A DNA stretch of 64,000 bases from Aequorivita sublithincola DSM 14238 (GTDB taxonomy: Bacteria; Bacteroidota; Bacteroidia; Flavobacteriales; Flavobacteriaceae). Below the pieces are notes generated by a model. The model saw only the letters and a list, made by a program, of their open reading frames with translations, did not search any database and had not been told where the DNA came from. Position 1 is the stretch's first letter. Every line of letters begins with the position of its first letter. The stretch covers positions 2,073,001-2,137,000 of the forward strand of contig NC_018013.1 of the NCBI RefSeq assembly GCF_000265385.1. Reading direction: 5' to 3'. Both the position numbers and the translations under genes were made by a program. Shown one piece after another: positions 27,784 to 37,356 of the stretch.

Positions 27784-28557
27784 ATGAAGCATACTAAAGT
27801 GGCTGGAACCGCATTTGGCACCATTATTTTTATTCACGGTAATTCCTCTTCTTCAAAAATATTTAAAGAAACGCTTACTTATTCCGAAATAAAAAATACT
27901 AAAATAGCGGTAGATCTTCCTGGACATGGAACCAGTCGAAATGACTTTAAGGGAGAACCTGATTTTTCAGCAAAAAGCTATCAGCAACAATTAATTTCAT
28001 TCATCGAGAAAATTGATGATGAAATCTTATTGGTTGGCAATAGTATGGGCGGCCATTTGGCTTTAGAGATAGCGCCAAAAATAAAACGTCTTAAGGGATT
28101 GGTAATTTTTGGAACGCCTCCCGTAAAAAAACCCATCAACTTTGAGGAAGCTTTTGTGGTGGTTCCAGCTTTGCAAACCTTCTTTACCGAAAACCCAACC
28201 GATGTAGAAATTGCAGAGGCAGCAAAACTGGCCGTACATAACGTTGCCCACGCGGAGCAAATTACGGTAGATTTTAAAAACACCCATCCCAAAGTGAGAA
28301 ACGCGATTGCTTTTGATTTGATGAATGATAATCTGGTTGATGAAGCTGCATTATTTGTATCACTTAATATTAAAAAGTTTATTATTAGCGGCAATCAGGA
28401 TCCAACTGTAAACCATAATTATCTAAAAAAACTATGTGAGCAATGCGGGGAATCTTGTACGTTTATTAGCATAGAAAATTGCGGACATTTTCCAAGTTTG
28501 GAACAGCCTACCGAATTTAATAAAGCGATTGCTAAGATTGCGAACCAAGTATTTTGA
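27784..28557 (+). CDS. Alpha/beta hydrolase, function unknown
   Basis: A 257-residue cytoplasmic alpha/beta-hydrolase. The nucleophile elbow GNSMGGH contains Ser87, the acid residue is probably Asp in GNQDPTVN, and the His is in NCGHFPSLEQP near the C-terminus. An HGNSSSSK oxyanion-type loop lies near residue 18. No lid or domain insert suggests a substrate; small esters, lactones or C-C bonds are all possible. A LuxR-type regulator begins 4 bp after its stop, so the two probably form an operon. It lies downstream of the MITE-like element. Confidence 0.82.
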   Translation: MKHTKVAGTAFGTIIFIHGNSSSSKIFKETLTYSEIKNTKIAVDLPGHGTSRNDFKGEPDFSAKSYQQQLISFIEKIDDEILLVGNSMGGHLALEIAPKIKRLKGLVIFGTPPVKKPINFEEAFVVVPALQTFFTENPTDVEIAEAAKLAVHNVAHAEQITVDFKNTHPKVRNAIAFDLMNDNLVDEAALFVSLNIKKFIISGNQDPTVNHNYLKKLCEQCGESCTFISIENCGHFPSLEQPTEFNKAIAKIANQVF

Positions 28558-28561
28558 AGGA

Positions 28562-29254
28562 ATGACGTCTCACACCCAACAGGAAAAAGTTTTTAAAATT
28601 CAGCATTTTGCTTATAAAATGCGGAATCTGTATACAGAAAATCCAGAACTTTTTAATGAAGTGGTTCAGTATATTCCGTATATAGTGCATACAAACCGCA
28701 AGGACAATCTCGACATCATTTACGCAAATGAAAAATTATTGCAAAAGGGCCCAGAACTTGAAAAGCTTGTTGAGTTAGGTGGAAGCTATCTTCCCGAAAT
28801 TTCTTGCAACACGCTCTTAAAAAGTGCCGTGGAAAAAGCGAAAATTTTTGCAAAGATTAATGATGGCCATGCGGTTTGCAATTATATTCAATACCTGCAA
28901 GTAAACAAGGTGAAAAAATATGTGTATTCCAGTAAGTTATTGCTAGATGAGAACCTTTATTTCAACTTATCTGTATTTACGGAAGAAATGGGAATGATTG
29001 ATAAAATGTTTAATTCGGTTTTTGGGGCGATTCATCAAAACCCTATAAAATGGCAACAATTTCAATCACTTACCAAAATGGAAAAAAAGTTAATAAAACT
29101 TTTTGCCGATGGACATAGCAATAATGAATTGGCAGAAATGCTTTTTATTTCGCCACATACCGTACAAACGCACCGCCGAAATATTTACAGTAAATTGAGC
29201 ATAAGTAAAGCTGCTGAATTGATAAAAATTTCCTTAGTGCTGGAAATTCTTTAA
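28562..29254 (+). CDS. LuxR-family transcriptional regulator with a PAS-like sensor region
   Basis: A 230-residue DNA-binding protein. The C-terminal LuxR/FixJ helix-turn-helix is clear (LTKMEKKLIKLFADGHSNNELA ... SPHTVQTHRRNIYSKL). The N-terminal 160 residues have no phosphoacceptor receiver motif and look like a PAS-type or otherwise unknown sensor fold; this assignment is tentative. I start at the ATG at 28562, since an in-frame start 11 codons earlier would overlap the hydrolase by 29 bp. It is translationally close to the alpha/beta hydrolase, which it may regulate or whose product or substrate it may sense; this is inference. Confidence 0.82.
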   Translation: MTSHTQQEKVFKIQHFAYKMRNLYTENPELFNEVVQYIPYIVHTNRKDNLDIIYANEKLLQKGPELEKLVELGGSYLPEISCNTLLKSAVEKAKIFAKINDGHAVCNYIQYLQVNKVKKYVYSSKLLLDENLYFNLSVFTEEMGMIDKMFNSVFGAIHQNPIKWQQFQSLTKMEKKLIKLFADGHSNNELAEMLFISPHTVQTHRRNIYSKLSISKAAELIKISLVLEIL

Positions 29255-29263
29255 AAATCCTTT

Positions 29264-30157
29264 TTAATACAACGAAATACCTACGCCAACAGTAGTTTGG
29301 TTGTGGTTATAATCAATTAAGCTTTCTCCATATCCTGTAAAAACTTGCGCGTGGATTTTTAAGTTTTTTATGAAACGGTAACTGTAATCCAGTCTTGCGC
29401 TTCCGTGACTTTTATCTCCATCACGAAGAGAGTGCCGCGTAACTAATTGAAAATCGTGTTTTCCGAAGGCATAGCTAAGATCTAATTCTGCCCGGCCCAT
29501 AAAATCATTAATGTCTGGATTGTCGTCATTCTTTTCCGCTTCTGGTAGCCGTATCCACGGTTTCAGAACAATTTGCACATTATTCACTTCCCAACCAGCT
29601 TGAAAAATAATACGGTTCCAACTTCTACTCAGTGGGTTTGAACGACCATTGCTTTGATGGTTTAATCCGAAACCTGTAAAAACACCTTTAAAATTTCCAA
29701 TATTATAAGGAGTGCCAAAAAGTAAAAAGGCTTCAGGTTGGTAATTAGTTTCCCGAAAAGGTCTGGAAAGTGTGTTGTTATAAATTTGCCAACGCGAACT
29801 TTGAGTATAGGCTCCCCAAACATCGCCACCCAACTTTTCACCTAGGATATTATGAAGGATTTTTGTTTTAAAACTTATTTGAAATGCTAACTCCACATTG
29901 TTGTATGGAATGGGTTCCTCAACAACATTGTTTTCATTGCTGCTTGCTGGAGAATGATTAACATTGGTAGTATAATTCGCAAACAATATATAGACAGGCT
30001 TATAAGGTAAAAGTCTAAATTCAACCTGTTTAGAACGTGAAGTGGAATCCAACTGCCAAGCTTCCGCCAGTGTTGGGTATTTCGTCACGCTTTGGGCAAC
30101 CACATGTGAACAAAGCATTATAAAGCATGCGAAGAATAGAAATTGGGGATATTTCAT
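29264..30157 (-). CDS. pldA: Outer-membrane phospholipase A1
   Basis: A beta-barrel enzyme hydrolysing phospholipids that reach the outer leaflet of the outer membrane. A signal peptide (about 1-21, ending HVVAQ) precedes the barrel. The catalytic motif NHQSNGRSNPLSRSWNR is collinear with E. coli OmpLA: His167, Ser169 and Asn181 keep the same spacing as His142, Ser144 and Asn156 there. The mature protein has 297 residues including the signal, close to OmpLA. The C-terminus alternates hydrophobic residues as in outer-membrane strands. The start is ATG 30157; a TTG codon just upstream is in frame but less likely. Confidence 0.92.
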   Translation of the reverse strand: MKYPQFLFFACFIMLCSHVVAQSVTKYPTLAEAWQLDSTSRSKQVEFRLLPYKPVYILFANYTTNVNHSPASSNENNVVEEPIPYNNVELAFQISFKTKILHNILGEKLGGDVWGAYTQSSRWQIYNNTLSRPFRETNYQPEAFLLFGTPYNIGNFKGVFTGFGLNHQSNGRSNPLSRSWNRIIFQAGWEVNNVQIVLKPWIRLPEAEKNDDNPDINDFMGRAELDLSYAFGKHDFQLVTRHSLRDGDKSHGSARLDYSYRFIKNLKIHAQVFTGYGESLIDYNHNQTTVGVGISLY

Positions 30158-30262
30158 CAAAAAATTTTAGGGTGCAAAGATATATTGGGGAATTCATTTT
30201 TAAGGATTTAACTCTTTTTTTTCAGAAACAATTAGTATTTGAAGTAAATCCGAATCCCTTAA

Positions 30263-30297
30263 TTTGTTTATTTAGGATTATTAATCATGTAAATTTG
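30263..30297 (+). promoter_or_regulatory. Promoter of the lipoprotein hydrolase gene
   Basis: TTTG (30263-30266), 23-nt spacer, TAAATTTG (30290-30297). Both words match the Bacteroidota -33/-7 consensus. The start codon (TTG, 30315) lies 17 nt after the -7 word. Confidence 0.65.
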
Positions 30298-30314
30298 CGC
30301 TCTAAATTTTACAA

Positions 30315-31283
30315 TTGAACTATTTTAAAATACTGAGTTTAGCGGCTGTTTTGGTCTTCTTTGTTAGTTGTAAAAACGAATATAAGAAATACACAAAAAA
30401 GCCTGATTATATTACTAATGCAACTGGGAAACACAAGACATATTTTGATGCGTATGACGAAACCCTTAAGCAATGGGACGTAGATTATGAGGAGTTATAC
30501 ATCACCACTTCCCACGGAATAGCACACGTAATTGTGAGTGGTGGTAGAAATGCGCCTCCATTAGTTCTGCTTCACGGAATGAATGCTAGTTCCACCATGT
30601 GGTATCCAAATGCGAAAGCCTTGGCTAAGGACTACCGTATCTTTGCAATTGATTTACTCACAGAACCAGGAAAATCTTATAAAACCTCCGACTTCAATAA
30701 TATTGAAGATATCACTTCGTGGTTTCAAGAAGTATTGTGGGCTTTAAAATTAGATTCGTTCCATTTATTAGGAGCTTCACGTGGCGGATGGTTGGCAATG
30801 GATATCGCTTTAAGACATCAAAATAATATAAAAAGCATTGTGTTGTTAAGCCCTGCGCAAACCTTTACTTGGATTCGGCCCAGCAGGAACTTACTAAAGA
30901 ATATTATCAGTGCTTTCTCTTCTGAAGAAGAACAAATGAAAAGTAGTTTAGCGACGCTATCTAGCAATGCGGGTAATATTGACAAAAGTTATTTAAAGCA
31001 GTATAAGGTTGGCGTAAAGAATGATTCGCTTCCGAAGTTTATGATGCAGATGACTCCATTTTCGAAGAAAGATTTCCAAAGCTTAAAAATGCCAGTATTT
31101 CTATTGATTGGTGATAACGATATGATAAACAATGAAAAATCCATCCGATTGGCTAAAAATGAAATAGCGAAAGGAAAAGCTGAAATTGTTTATAATGCGG
31201 GTCATTTTTTATCTATAGATCAGGCAGACACTGTTAATAAGAAAGTTATAGACTTTTTGAAAAGTGTAGATAATGATGATTAA
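30315..31283 (+). CDS. Membrane-anchored alpha/beta hydrolase (lipoprotein)
   Basis: A lipoprotein signal with lipobox FVSC (Cys19) anchors a 322-residue alpha/beta hydrolase to the cell envelope. The nucleophile Ser155 sits in LGASRGGW, the acid in GDNDMI, the base His in NAGHFLSID. The oxyanion-type HGMNASS segment is near residue 92. The only possible start is TTG at 30315: an in-frame stop lies four codons upstream, and the next Met is after the signal sequence. The substrate is unknown. It is transcribed from its own promoter and followed by a separate drug-exporter gene. Confidence 0.83.
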   Translation: MNYFKILSLAAVLVFFVSCKNEYKKYTKKPDYITNATGKHKTYFDAYDETLKQWDVDYEELYITTSHGIAHVIVSGGRNAPPLVLLHGMNASSTMWYPNAKALAKDYRIFAIDLLTEPGKSYKTSDFNNIEDITSWFQEVLWALKLDSFHLLGASRGGWLAMDIALRHQNNIKSIVLLSPAQTFTWIRPSRNLLKNIISAFSSEEEQMKSSLATLSSNAGNIDKSYLKQYKVGVKNDSLPKFMMQMTPFSKKDFQSLKMPVFLLIGDNDMINNEKSIRLAKNEIAKGKAEIVYNAGHFLSIDQADTVNKKVIDFLKSVDNDD

Positions 31284-31446
31284 AGACAAAGTGGTTTTTA
31301 GCAAATTGTTTTTTATAAACGGAAGGGAACAAGATCAATCAACTGTAGGGTGTAGTCCTCGATCCGATAGTTGCGGGATGTGATAGAACAGAAAATGAAA
31401 GTTACTTTTAGGGCATAAAAGTTATATATAATTAGAAAAGTTAATA

Positions 31447-32946
31447 ATGCAAGAAAAACCAGTGAAAGAAATGCGCCGAAATTGGGTGTTGTTCGCGCTT
31501 ATGATTACAATGATGCTGGCTGCGATGGACAACACGATTGTTGCCACAGCAATTCCGCAGATAGTTGGCGATCTTGGTGGTTTCTCTCTTTTCAGTTGGT
31601 TGTTTTCAATTTATTTACTTATTCAAACCATTACCATTCCTGTTTATGGAAAATTGGCAGATATTTATGGACGAAAGCCAATTTTAATAATTGGAATAAT
31701 TATCTTTTTGATAGGTTCCGCGGCTTGCGCGGGGGCTTGGAATATGCACTCTTTAATTTTCTTTAGAGGACTTCAAGCTGTTGGTGCAGGAGCTATTATG
31801 GCTACCGTAAACACTGTTGCTGGCGATATTTATACTATCAAGGAACGCGCAAAGATTCAAGGATGGCTATCAAGTGTTTGGGGTATTTCGGCGATTATGG
31901 GACCGGCTGTTGGAGGGGCTTTGGCAGATTACGCCTCTTGGCGGTGGATTTTTTTAATAAACATCCCTATTGGTCTTGGGGCAATAGCGTTGATTGTACT
32001 TTTTCTGCACGAAAACAAATCGCATAAAGGGCATAAAATTGATTGGGCAGGAGCCGTAGCCATGTTGGTTACGGGAACAGTTATCATGTTTGGTTTGCTT
32101 CAAGGAGGTCAATCGTGGCCGTGGTTTTCATTAAACACATTGGGAATTATTGCGCTTTCGGTGGTTTTAATTATGATAACTATTCGTATAGAACGCAAGT
32201 CTGCAGAACCAATTTTACCGCGATGGGTTTGGAAGAAGCGGGTTATTTTGGGCGCAAATCTGGCCACCATTGGAATGGGGATTATGACCATGGGACCGAA
32301 TATGTTCTTACCTGTTTTTGCGCAATCGGTTACAGGAGTCGGCGCTATTGCGGCAGGTTTTATTTTGGCGAGTATGAGCATTACTTGGCCGCTTTCCTCT
32401 GCCTTATCAGGTAATTTATACCTTCGCATCGGGTTTCGGAATACAGCTATTTGTGGGATTATAATAGTAATAATTGGAGCAGCAAGTTTCTTATTTCTGC
32501 CATTTCCTGGACCTGTGTGGTATTTGGTCGCTGTACAGATGACTTTGGGAGCTGGGTTTGGATTAATTACCACTCCGTTGTTGGTCGGCATACAATCCAC
32601 AGTGGAATGGGGACAAAGAGGAGTGGTTACAGGAACTAGTATGTTTTCTCGTTATTTTGGACAAAGTATTGGCGCAGCTGTTTTTGCGGCGGTTTTCAAT
32701 TCGTCGCTTACGGATAGTATGGAGAATGCGCCTGCAAGGCTTCAGTCGGAACTTCCGAGTGTGAATAAAGTAGTTGAGGTTTTACAATCGCATAAGTCTG
32801 TTTCAGATGTTAGTTTATATTTACGGGAATCTTTTTTTGCTGCCACCCACAATGTTTATTTGGGGATGGTAATTGCTGGATTGGTAACGCTTGTTATTTT
32901 ATTGCTTACTCCTGCAAAATTTCCCAGTATAGAAGAGGTTAGATAA
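31447..32946 (+). CDS. DHA2-family (EmrB/QacA-type) drug:H+ exporter
   Basis: Major-facilitator exporter of the 14-helix DHA2 family, in the inner membrane. The motif D-N-T-I-V-x-x-A-x-P (AAMDNTIVATAIPQIV) typical of DHA2 TM1 and the GKLADIYGRKP motif A in the first cytoplasmic loop are present. At 499 residues it is normal. The substrate cannot be predicted. No adaptor of the EmrA type or local regulator is nearby; the preceding hydrolase is the only close gene on the same strand. Confidence 0.9.
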   Translation: MQEKPVKEMRRNWVLFALMITMMLAAMDNTIVATAIPQIVGDLGGFSLFSWLFSIYLLIQTITIPVYGKLADIYGRKPILIIGIIIFLIGSAACAGAWNMHSLIFFRGLQAVGAGAIMATVNTVAGDIYTIKERAKIQGWLSSVWGISAIMGPAVGGALADYASWRWIFLINIPIGLGAIALIVLFLHENKSHKGHKIDWAGAVAMLVTGTVIMFGLLQGGQSWPWFSLNTLGIIALSVVLIMITIRIERKSAEPILPRWVWKKRVILGANLATIGMGIMTMGPNMFLPVFAQSVTGVGAIAAGFILASMSITWPLSSALSGNLYLRIGFRNTAICGIIIVIIGAASFLFLPFPGPVWYLVAVQMTLGAGFGLITTPLLVGIQSTVEWGQRGVVTGTSMFSRYFGQSIGAAVFAAVFNSSLTDSMENAPARLQSELPSVNKVVEVLQSHKSVSDVSLYLRESFFAATHNVYLGMVIAGLVTLVILLLTPAKFPSIEEVR

Positions 32947-33107
32947 AGAGGAAATCTGATGAATATGGTGCGTATTTTTTAATTAATGAAATTTCATTCA
33001 AATAAAAAAGGAGTCTTTTGAAAAAGGAATCAATTAAAGTGTCTTTTGGATGAAATAGTTTCTTACAGCTTCTCTATTTTTGCGATTCTTTAAAATAAAC
33101 AAAACGT

Positions 33108-33983
33108 ATGGCATCAGGATTTTTTGCAATATTGGACGACATAGCTGTACTGCTGGATGATGTAGCAATGATGAGCAAGGTTGCAGCAAAGAAAACGGCT
33201 GGAATTTTAGGAGATGATTTGGCTGTAAATGCTGAAAAGGCTTCGGGTTTTGCTTCTAAAAGAGAAATTCCTGTTCTTTGGGCCATTACGAAAGGTTCTT
33301 TTTTGAATAAGCTAATAATATTACCAATCGCTTTCTTATTAAGCGCTTTTTGGCCCACTGGCGTAATTATAATTTTAGTGCTGGGAGGTTTGTATTTAGC
33401 GTATGAAGGAGCCGAAAAAATATATGAATTCTTTTTCCCTCACGCACATTTCACAGAATCATTAGTAGCCGAAGGTCTCACTGAAACTGAAATATTGGCG
33501 ATTGAAAAAGAACGCGTAAAAGCCGCAATTGTAACAGATTTTATTCTTTCCGTAGAAATTGTAATTATAGCGTTAGGAAGCGTTGTTGGCCAACCGCTCG
33601 TATCGCAAATAATAGTTGTAAGTATAATCGCAATCATTGCTACCGTTGGGGTTTATGGTATTGTAGCACTAATTGTAAGGATGGATGAAGCGGGTTACAA
33701 GCTTATAAAAAGCAGTAAAAAGGAAAAAAGTCTCAAAAGATCCTTTGGGCTTCTTCTAGTCAAAGCGTTACCAATTGTGATTAAGAGCTTGACCGTTATT
33801 GGTACAATCGCCTTGCTTTTAGTAGCCGGCGGAATTTTTGTGCATAATTTAGATTTCTTTCATAATCTTCTGCCTTCAATACCTTCTATTATTGTTGAAT
33901 TTATCGTGGGATTGGTAGTTGGATTTCTTTGTCTGATTGTTGTTATGGGATTTAAAAAACTATTTCTTAGAAAGAAGGAATAA
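33108..33983 (+). CDS. DUF808 (YedI-like) membrane protein
   Basis: A 291-residue integral membrane protein of the DUF808 family, recognisable by its opening FFAILDDIAVLLDDVAMMSK and KKTAGILGDDLAVNAEKASG. About six hydrophobic segments follow after residue 65. The family is widespread in Gram-negative bacteria; E. coli YedI has no settled function. A TATTTTTG promoter word lies at 33075-33082, so it is likely expressed on its own. Confidence 0.85.
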   Translation: MASGFFAILDDIAVLLDDVAMMSKVAAKKTAGILGDDLAVNAEKASGFASKREIPVLWAITKGSFLNKLIILPIAFLLSAFWPTGVIIILVLGGLYLAYEGAEKIYEFFFPHAHFTESLVAEGLTETEILAIEKERVKAAIVTDFILSVEIVIIALGSVVGQPLVSQIIVVSIIAIIATVGVYGIVALIVRMDEAGYKLIKSSKKEKSLKRSFGLLLVKALPIVIKSLTVIGTIALLLVAGGIFVHNLDFFHNLLPSIPSIIVEFIVGLVVGFLCLIVVMGFKKLFLRKKE

Positions 33984-34094
33984 GATAGGCCATTGCAAAT
34001 CTATTGTTCAGAAAATGAATTATGAATAAATACTCAAAAAATCTAAATATATAGTCTCAATTTCACGAAATTTGAAATCTCTTTAATTTTATCG

Positions 34095-34634
34095 TTGAAA
34101 AAAAGAATCATCGCCATATCGTTATTATTTTTATTATTTGCACCTCTTGCAACGATATACATTTATTTTCAATTTGAAAAATCTGCTATTAGGCGCGAAA
34201 TAAAATGGAAGATGATTGCAGGAATGGATCAAGAGGAATTAGTACTTCTAAAATTTACCAAAGAAGAAACCGAAACAAAACTGCGTTGGGAACATTCCAA
34301 AGAGTTTGAGTATGAAGGCCAGATGTATGATGTTGTTTCTAAAGAAGTAAAAGGCGACTCCATATACTATCGCTGTTGGTGGGATTACGAAGAAACGAAG
34401 CTCAATAAAAAACTGGAAATACTGGTTGCAAATGCGTTAAACCAAGATGATACTAAACGTACAGCCCAATTAAGCCTTCAAAATTATTTATCTTCTTTTT
34501 TCTGCACAGATTTGTTTGATTGGCAAGCAACACCATTGCAAAATTTTGATATTAAAAATCCAGAAGTGATGTGCGTTAATGTGTTTAACGCTATTCGCTT
34601 ATCTCCACCAAAGCCGCCGCCAAAGCTAAGTTAA
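34095..34634 (+). CDS. Hypothetical membrane-anchored protein
   Basis: Not recognised. A short charged start and one hydrophobic segment (about 6-25) are followed by about 155 hydrophilic residues and a proline-rich end (SPPKPPPKLS). It contains YRCWWDYEETK-type aromatic patches. It may be anchored in the inner membrane with the bulk in the periplasm. The start is TTG at 34095. It lies upstream of the TonB receptor but is separated from it by about 100 bp with a hairpin, so a functional link is not clear. Confidence 0.6.
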   Translation: MKKRIIAISLLFLLFAPLATIYIYFQFEKSAIRREIKWKMIAGMDQEELVLLKFTKEETETKLRWEHSKEFEYEGQMYDVVSKEVKGDSIYYRCWWDYEETKLNKKLEILVANALNQDDTKRTAQLSLQNYLSSFFCTDLFDWQATPLQNFDIKNPEVMCVNVFNAIRLSPPKPPPKLS

Positions 34635-34658
34635 CAGTCAAGTAACAGATTAAATTAT

Positions 34659-34681
34659 CGTTGCCATAACAAAAGGCAACG
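34659..34681 (+). other. Hairpin in the leader of the TonB-dependent receptor gene
   Basis: CGTTGCC (34659-34665) pairs with GGCAACG (34675-34681), about 50 bp before the receptor ATG. No T tract follows. An AAGTTAAC (34627-34634)/GTTAACTT (34707-34714) pair lies outside it, so a longer fold is possible. Function unknown. Confidence 0.3.
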
Positions 34682-34732
34682 TGGACTATTGTGTTCTTAA
34701 GGGACACGTTAACTTAAAAATCAAACCATAAG

Positions 34733-37135
34733 ATGAAAAATAAATTCATGCTTTGGTTGTTGTTGGCTTTTGTGGGAACTTCCTACGCCCAAACAATAAC
34801 CATTAAAGAGCAACAAACCAATGAACCTGTAGAGTTGGCAACTATCAATTCAGGGACAAAATTGTTTGCGACTACAAACTCCAAAGGACAAGCGGACATT
34901 TCAGCATTTAAAGGTGTTGAAAAGATCGAAATCCGCAGTTTGGGTCACAAAACAGTAATAAAAAGCTATTCTGAATTGGAAGCAGATGGCTTTACAATTT
35001 CCCTTGAAAACGCCAATTTTAGTTTAGATGAAGTAGTAATTTCTGGCTCGCGCTGGAGACAGAGCAGCGATGATGTTCCTGCTAAAATCATCTCTATTAC
35101 GGCTAAGGAAGTGGCGCTTCAAAATCCGCAGACCGCAGCAGATCTTTTAGGAATTTCGGGGAAGGTATTTATCCAAAAAAGCCAGCAAGGTGGTGGAAGC
35201 CCAATGATTCGTGGCTTTTCTACTAGTAGATTACTTTACTCGGTAGATGGAGTTCGTATGAATACGGCCATTTTCCGCTCCGGAAACCTTCAGAATGTAA
35301 TCAGTCTCGATCCTTTCGCCATTGAGAATACCGAAGTAGTATTTGGTCCAGGTTCTGTTATTTACGGTAGTGATGCCATTGGGGGCGTTATGAGTTTTAG
35401 AACTTTAACACCACAATTCTCGCTAACAGATGATCCGTTGATAACTGGGAAAGCAAACTTCCGTTATTCCTCAGCAAACAACGAAAAAACTGGGCATATG
35501 GATGTAAATGTAGGCTTTAAGAAATGGAGTTTTTTAACTAGTATAAGCTCTTTTGATTATGACAATCTGCGTCAAGGAAGCCACGGCCCGGAGGATTATA
35601 TTCGGGATTATCACGTGCAGCGTCAAGACAGTATGGATGTTGTAATTACTCAGGAAGATAGATTACTACAGATTCCAACTGCCTATTCGCAAATTAATAT
35701 GATGCAGAAATTTAGATTTCAGCCAAACGAAAAATGGGACTTCCAATATGGGTTTCACTATTCTGAAACTTCAGATTATGGGCGTTATGACCGCCACCAA
35801 CGTGTAAAAAACGGAACGGCGCGCTATGCAGAATGGAACTACGGCCCACAAATCTGGATGATGAACAACTTGAGCATTGGCTACAGTGAATCCAATTCAC
35901 TTTTTGATCAAATGAATATCCGCTTAGCGCATCAATACTTTGAAGAAAGCCGAATGGATCGTTCTTTAAATAAATCTGATAGAAGTATTAATGACGAAGA
36001 AGTTCATGCGTATTCCATAAATACAGACTTTATAAAAGCAACTGGTGAACGAAATACTGTTTTCTACGGACTGGAATATGTTTTGGATGACGTGAAATCC
36101 GCCGGTAAAATAACTGATATTACTACAGGTATTACTGAAGCAGGCCCATCGCGATATCCGAACAGTACTTGGCAATCATTGGCGGCTTATGTAACGGATG
36201 AATTCAAGGTTAACGACCGTTTTACCGTTAGCGGTGGCGCCAGATATAATCAAATTTTGTTGGATTCTGAGTTTGATACAACGTTTTATCCTTTTCCTTT
36301 TACCGAAGCGAGTTTGAGCAACGGAGCATTAACAGGAAGTTTAGGAGGTGTTTATCGCCCAACCGATACTTGGGTTTTAAGTGCAAATTTAGGAACTGCT
36401 TTCCGTGCGCCTAACGTTGATGATGTGGGAAAAGTGTTTGATTCTGCGCCAGGACAAGTTGTGGTTCCTAATCCAGACCTAAAGCCTGAATACGCCTATA
36501 ATGCAGATTTGGGAGCGGCCAAAGTTTTTGGAGACGTTGTAAAAATTGACGTAACCGGATATTACACGCAACTAAAGAATTCTTTGCTGCGTCGTGATTT
36601 TAAACTAAATGGTCAAGATAGTATTCTATACCAAGGCGAAATAAGCAAAGTGCAAGCAATACAAAATTCTGCGGAAGCGAATATTTATGGAGTGCAATTT
36701 GGCCTCGAAATAAAATTGTCTCGTGGTTTTGGGTTTAGTACAGATTTCAACTTTCAAAAAGGAAAAGAGGAACTTGAGAATGGAGAAAAAAGCCCAGTTC
36801 GCCATTCAGCACCATTTTTTGGTATTTCTCGCTTAAATTACAAGACCCAAAAGTTGAGTATGGAAGTTAATTTTGCCTTTCAAGGAAAACGTGATTTCGA
36901 TGATATGCCCGATGGCGAAAAGTCTAAAAAAGAACTTTATGCTCTAGATGAAAACGGAAACATTTACTCACCTTCTTGGTACACGCTAAACTTCAAGGGG
37001 CTTTATAAAGTTAGTGATACTTTTGATGTAAGTGGTGGTATTGATAACCTAACAGATCAACGCTATAGACCGTATGCTTCTGGAGTTTCGGGTGCGGGAA
37101 GAAATTTTGTTATGGCATTAACCGCACATTTTTAG
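34733..37135 (+). CDS. TonB-dependent outer-membrane receptor (haem/haemoglobin-receptor-like)
   Basis: An 800-residue energised outer-membrane receptor. It has a signal peptide (ending SYAQ), a carboxypeptidase-regulatory-like domain (about 20-95), a plug domain (about 105-230) and a 22-strand-type barrel. The plug stretch QKSQQGGGSPMIRGFSTSRL ... VDGVRMNTAIFRSGNLQNVI ... VFGPGSVIYGSDAIGGVM resembles haemoglobin/transferrin-type receptors, so iron or haem uptake is a reasonable guess. The substrate is not established by sequence. The C-terminal residues end in an aromatic residue (LTAHF), as barrel insertion signals do. A terminator lies about 105 bp downstream. Confidence 0.88.
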   Translation: MKNKFMLWLLLAFVGTSYAQTITIKEQQTNEPVELATINSGTKLFATTNSKGQADISAFKGVEKIEIRSLGHKTVIKSYSELEADGFTISLENANFSLDEVVISGSRWRQSSDDVPAKIISITAKEVALQNPQTAADLLGISGKVFIQKSQQGGGSPMIRGFSTSRLLYSVDGVRMNTAIFRSGNLQNVISLDPFAIENTEVVFGPGSVIYGSDAIGGVMSFRTLTPQFSLTDDPLITGKANFRYSSANNEKTGHMDVNVGFKKWSFLTSISSFDYDNLRQGSHGPEDYIRDYHVQRQDSMDVVITQEDRLLQIPTAYSQINMMQKFRFQPNEKWDFQYGFHYSETSDYGRYDRHQRVKNGTARYAEWNYGPQIWMMNNLSIGYSESNSLFDQMNIRLAHQYFEESRMDRSLNKSDRSINDEEVHAYSINTDFIKATGERNTVFYGLEYVLDDVKSAGKITDITTGITEAGPSRYPNSTWQSLAAYVTDEFKVNDRFTVSGGARYNQILLDSEFDTTFYPFPFTEASLSNGALTGSLGGVYRPTDTWVLSANLGTAFRAPNVDDVGKVFDSAPGQVVVPNPDLKPEYAYNADLGAAKVFGDVVKIDVTGYYTQLKNSLLRRDFKLNGQDSILYQGEISKVQAIQNSAEANIYGVQFGLEIKLSRGFGFSTDFNFQKGKEELENGEKSPVRHSAPFFGISRLNYKTQKLSMEVNFAFQGKRDFDDMPDGEKSKKELYALDENGNIYSPSWYTLNFKGLYKVSDTFDVSGGIDNLTDQRYRPYASGVSGAGRNFVMALTAHF

Positions 37136-37240
37136 AAATGCAATTCTTTGATTGTTAATCTTTTGATAAATAGAATTTTAGAAGTGAGTTTTTATATACT
37201 TTTAAAAAGTAAATGTTTATAACTCCCCACATAATTTAAG

Positions 37241-37272
37241 AAACCCACATTCAAAAGATGCGGGTTTTTTTT
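37241..37272 (+). terminator. Terminator after the TonB receptor gene
   Basis: AAACCCACAT (37241-37250) pairs with ATGCGGGTTT (37258-37267) except for one A.C mismatch, followed by a run of T residues. Confidence 0.75.
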
Positions 37273-37281
37273 AGAAAATAA

Positions 37282-37325
37282 AAAAAGGGCCGAGCAAATA
37301 ATATGGCACGGCTCGAGCCCTTTTT
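37282..37325. terminator. Bidirectional terminator shared with the 37-residue gene
   Basis: AAAAAGGGC-CGAGC (37282-37295) pairs with GCTCG-GCCCTTTTT (37311-37325) with one bulged A. T tracts are present on both strands. On the minus strand it ends the small gene, whose stop codon lies about 30 bp away. Confidence 0.7.
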
Positions 37326-37356
37326 CATCATCAAACCAACTATTCAAAAAACAAAA

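Noticed and set aside
31284..31446. tRNA-like sequence between the hydrolase and exporter genes
   Set aside because: No cloverleaf can be drawn and the T-loop GTTCRANNC motif is absent.
34620..34732. Riboswitch before the TonB receptor
   Set aside because: Only a simple 7-bp hairpin is visible; none of the conserved boxes of cobalamin or other known riboswitches is seen.
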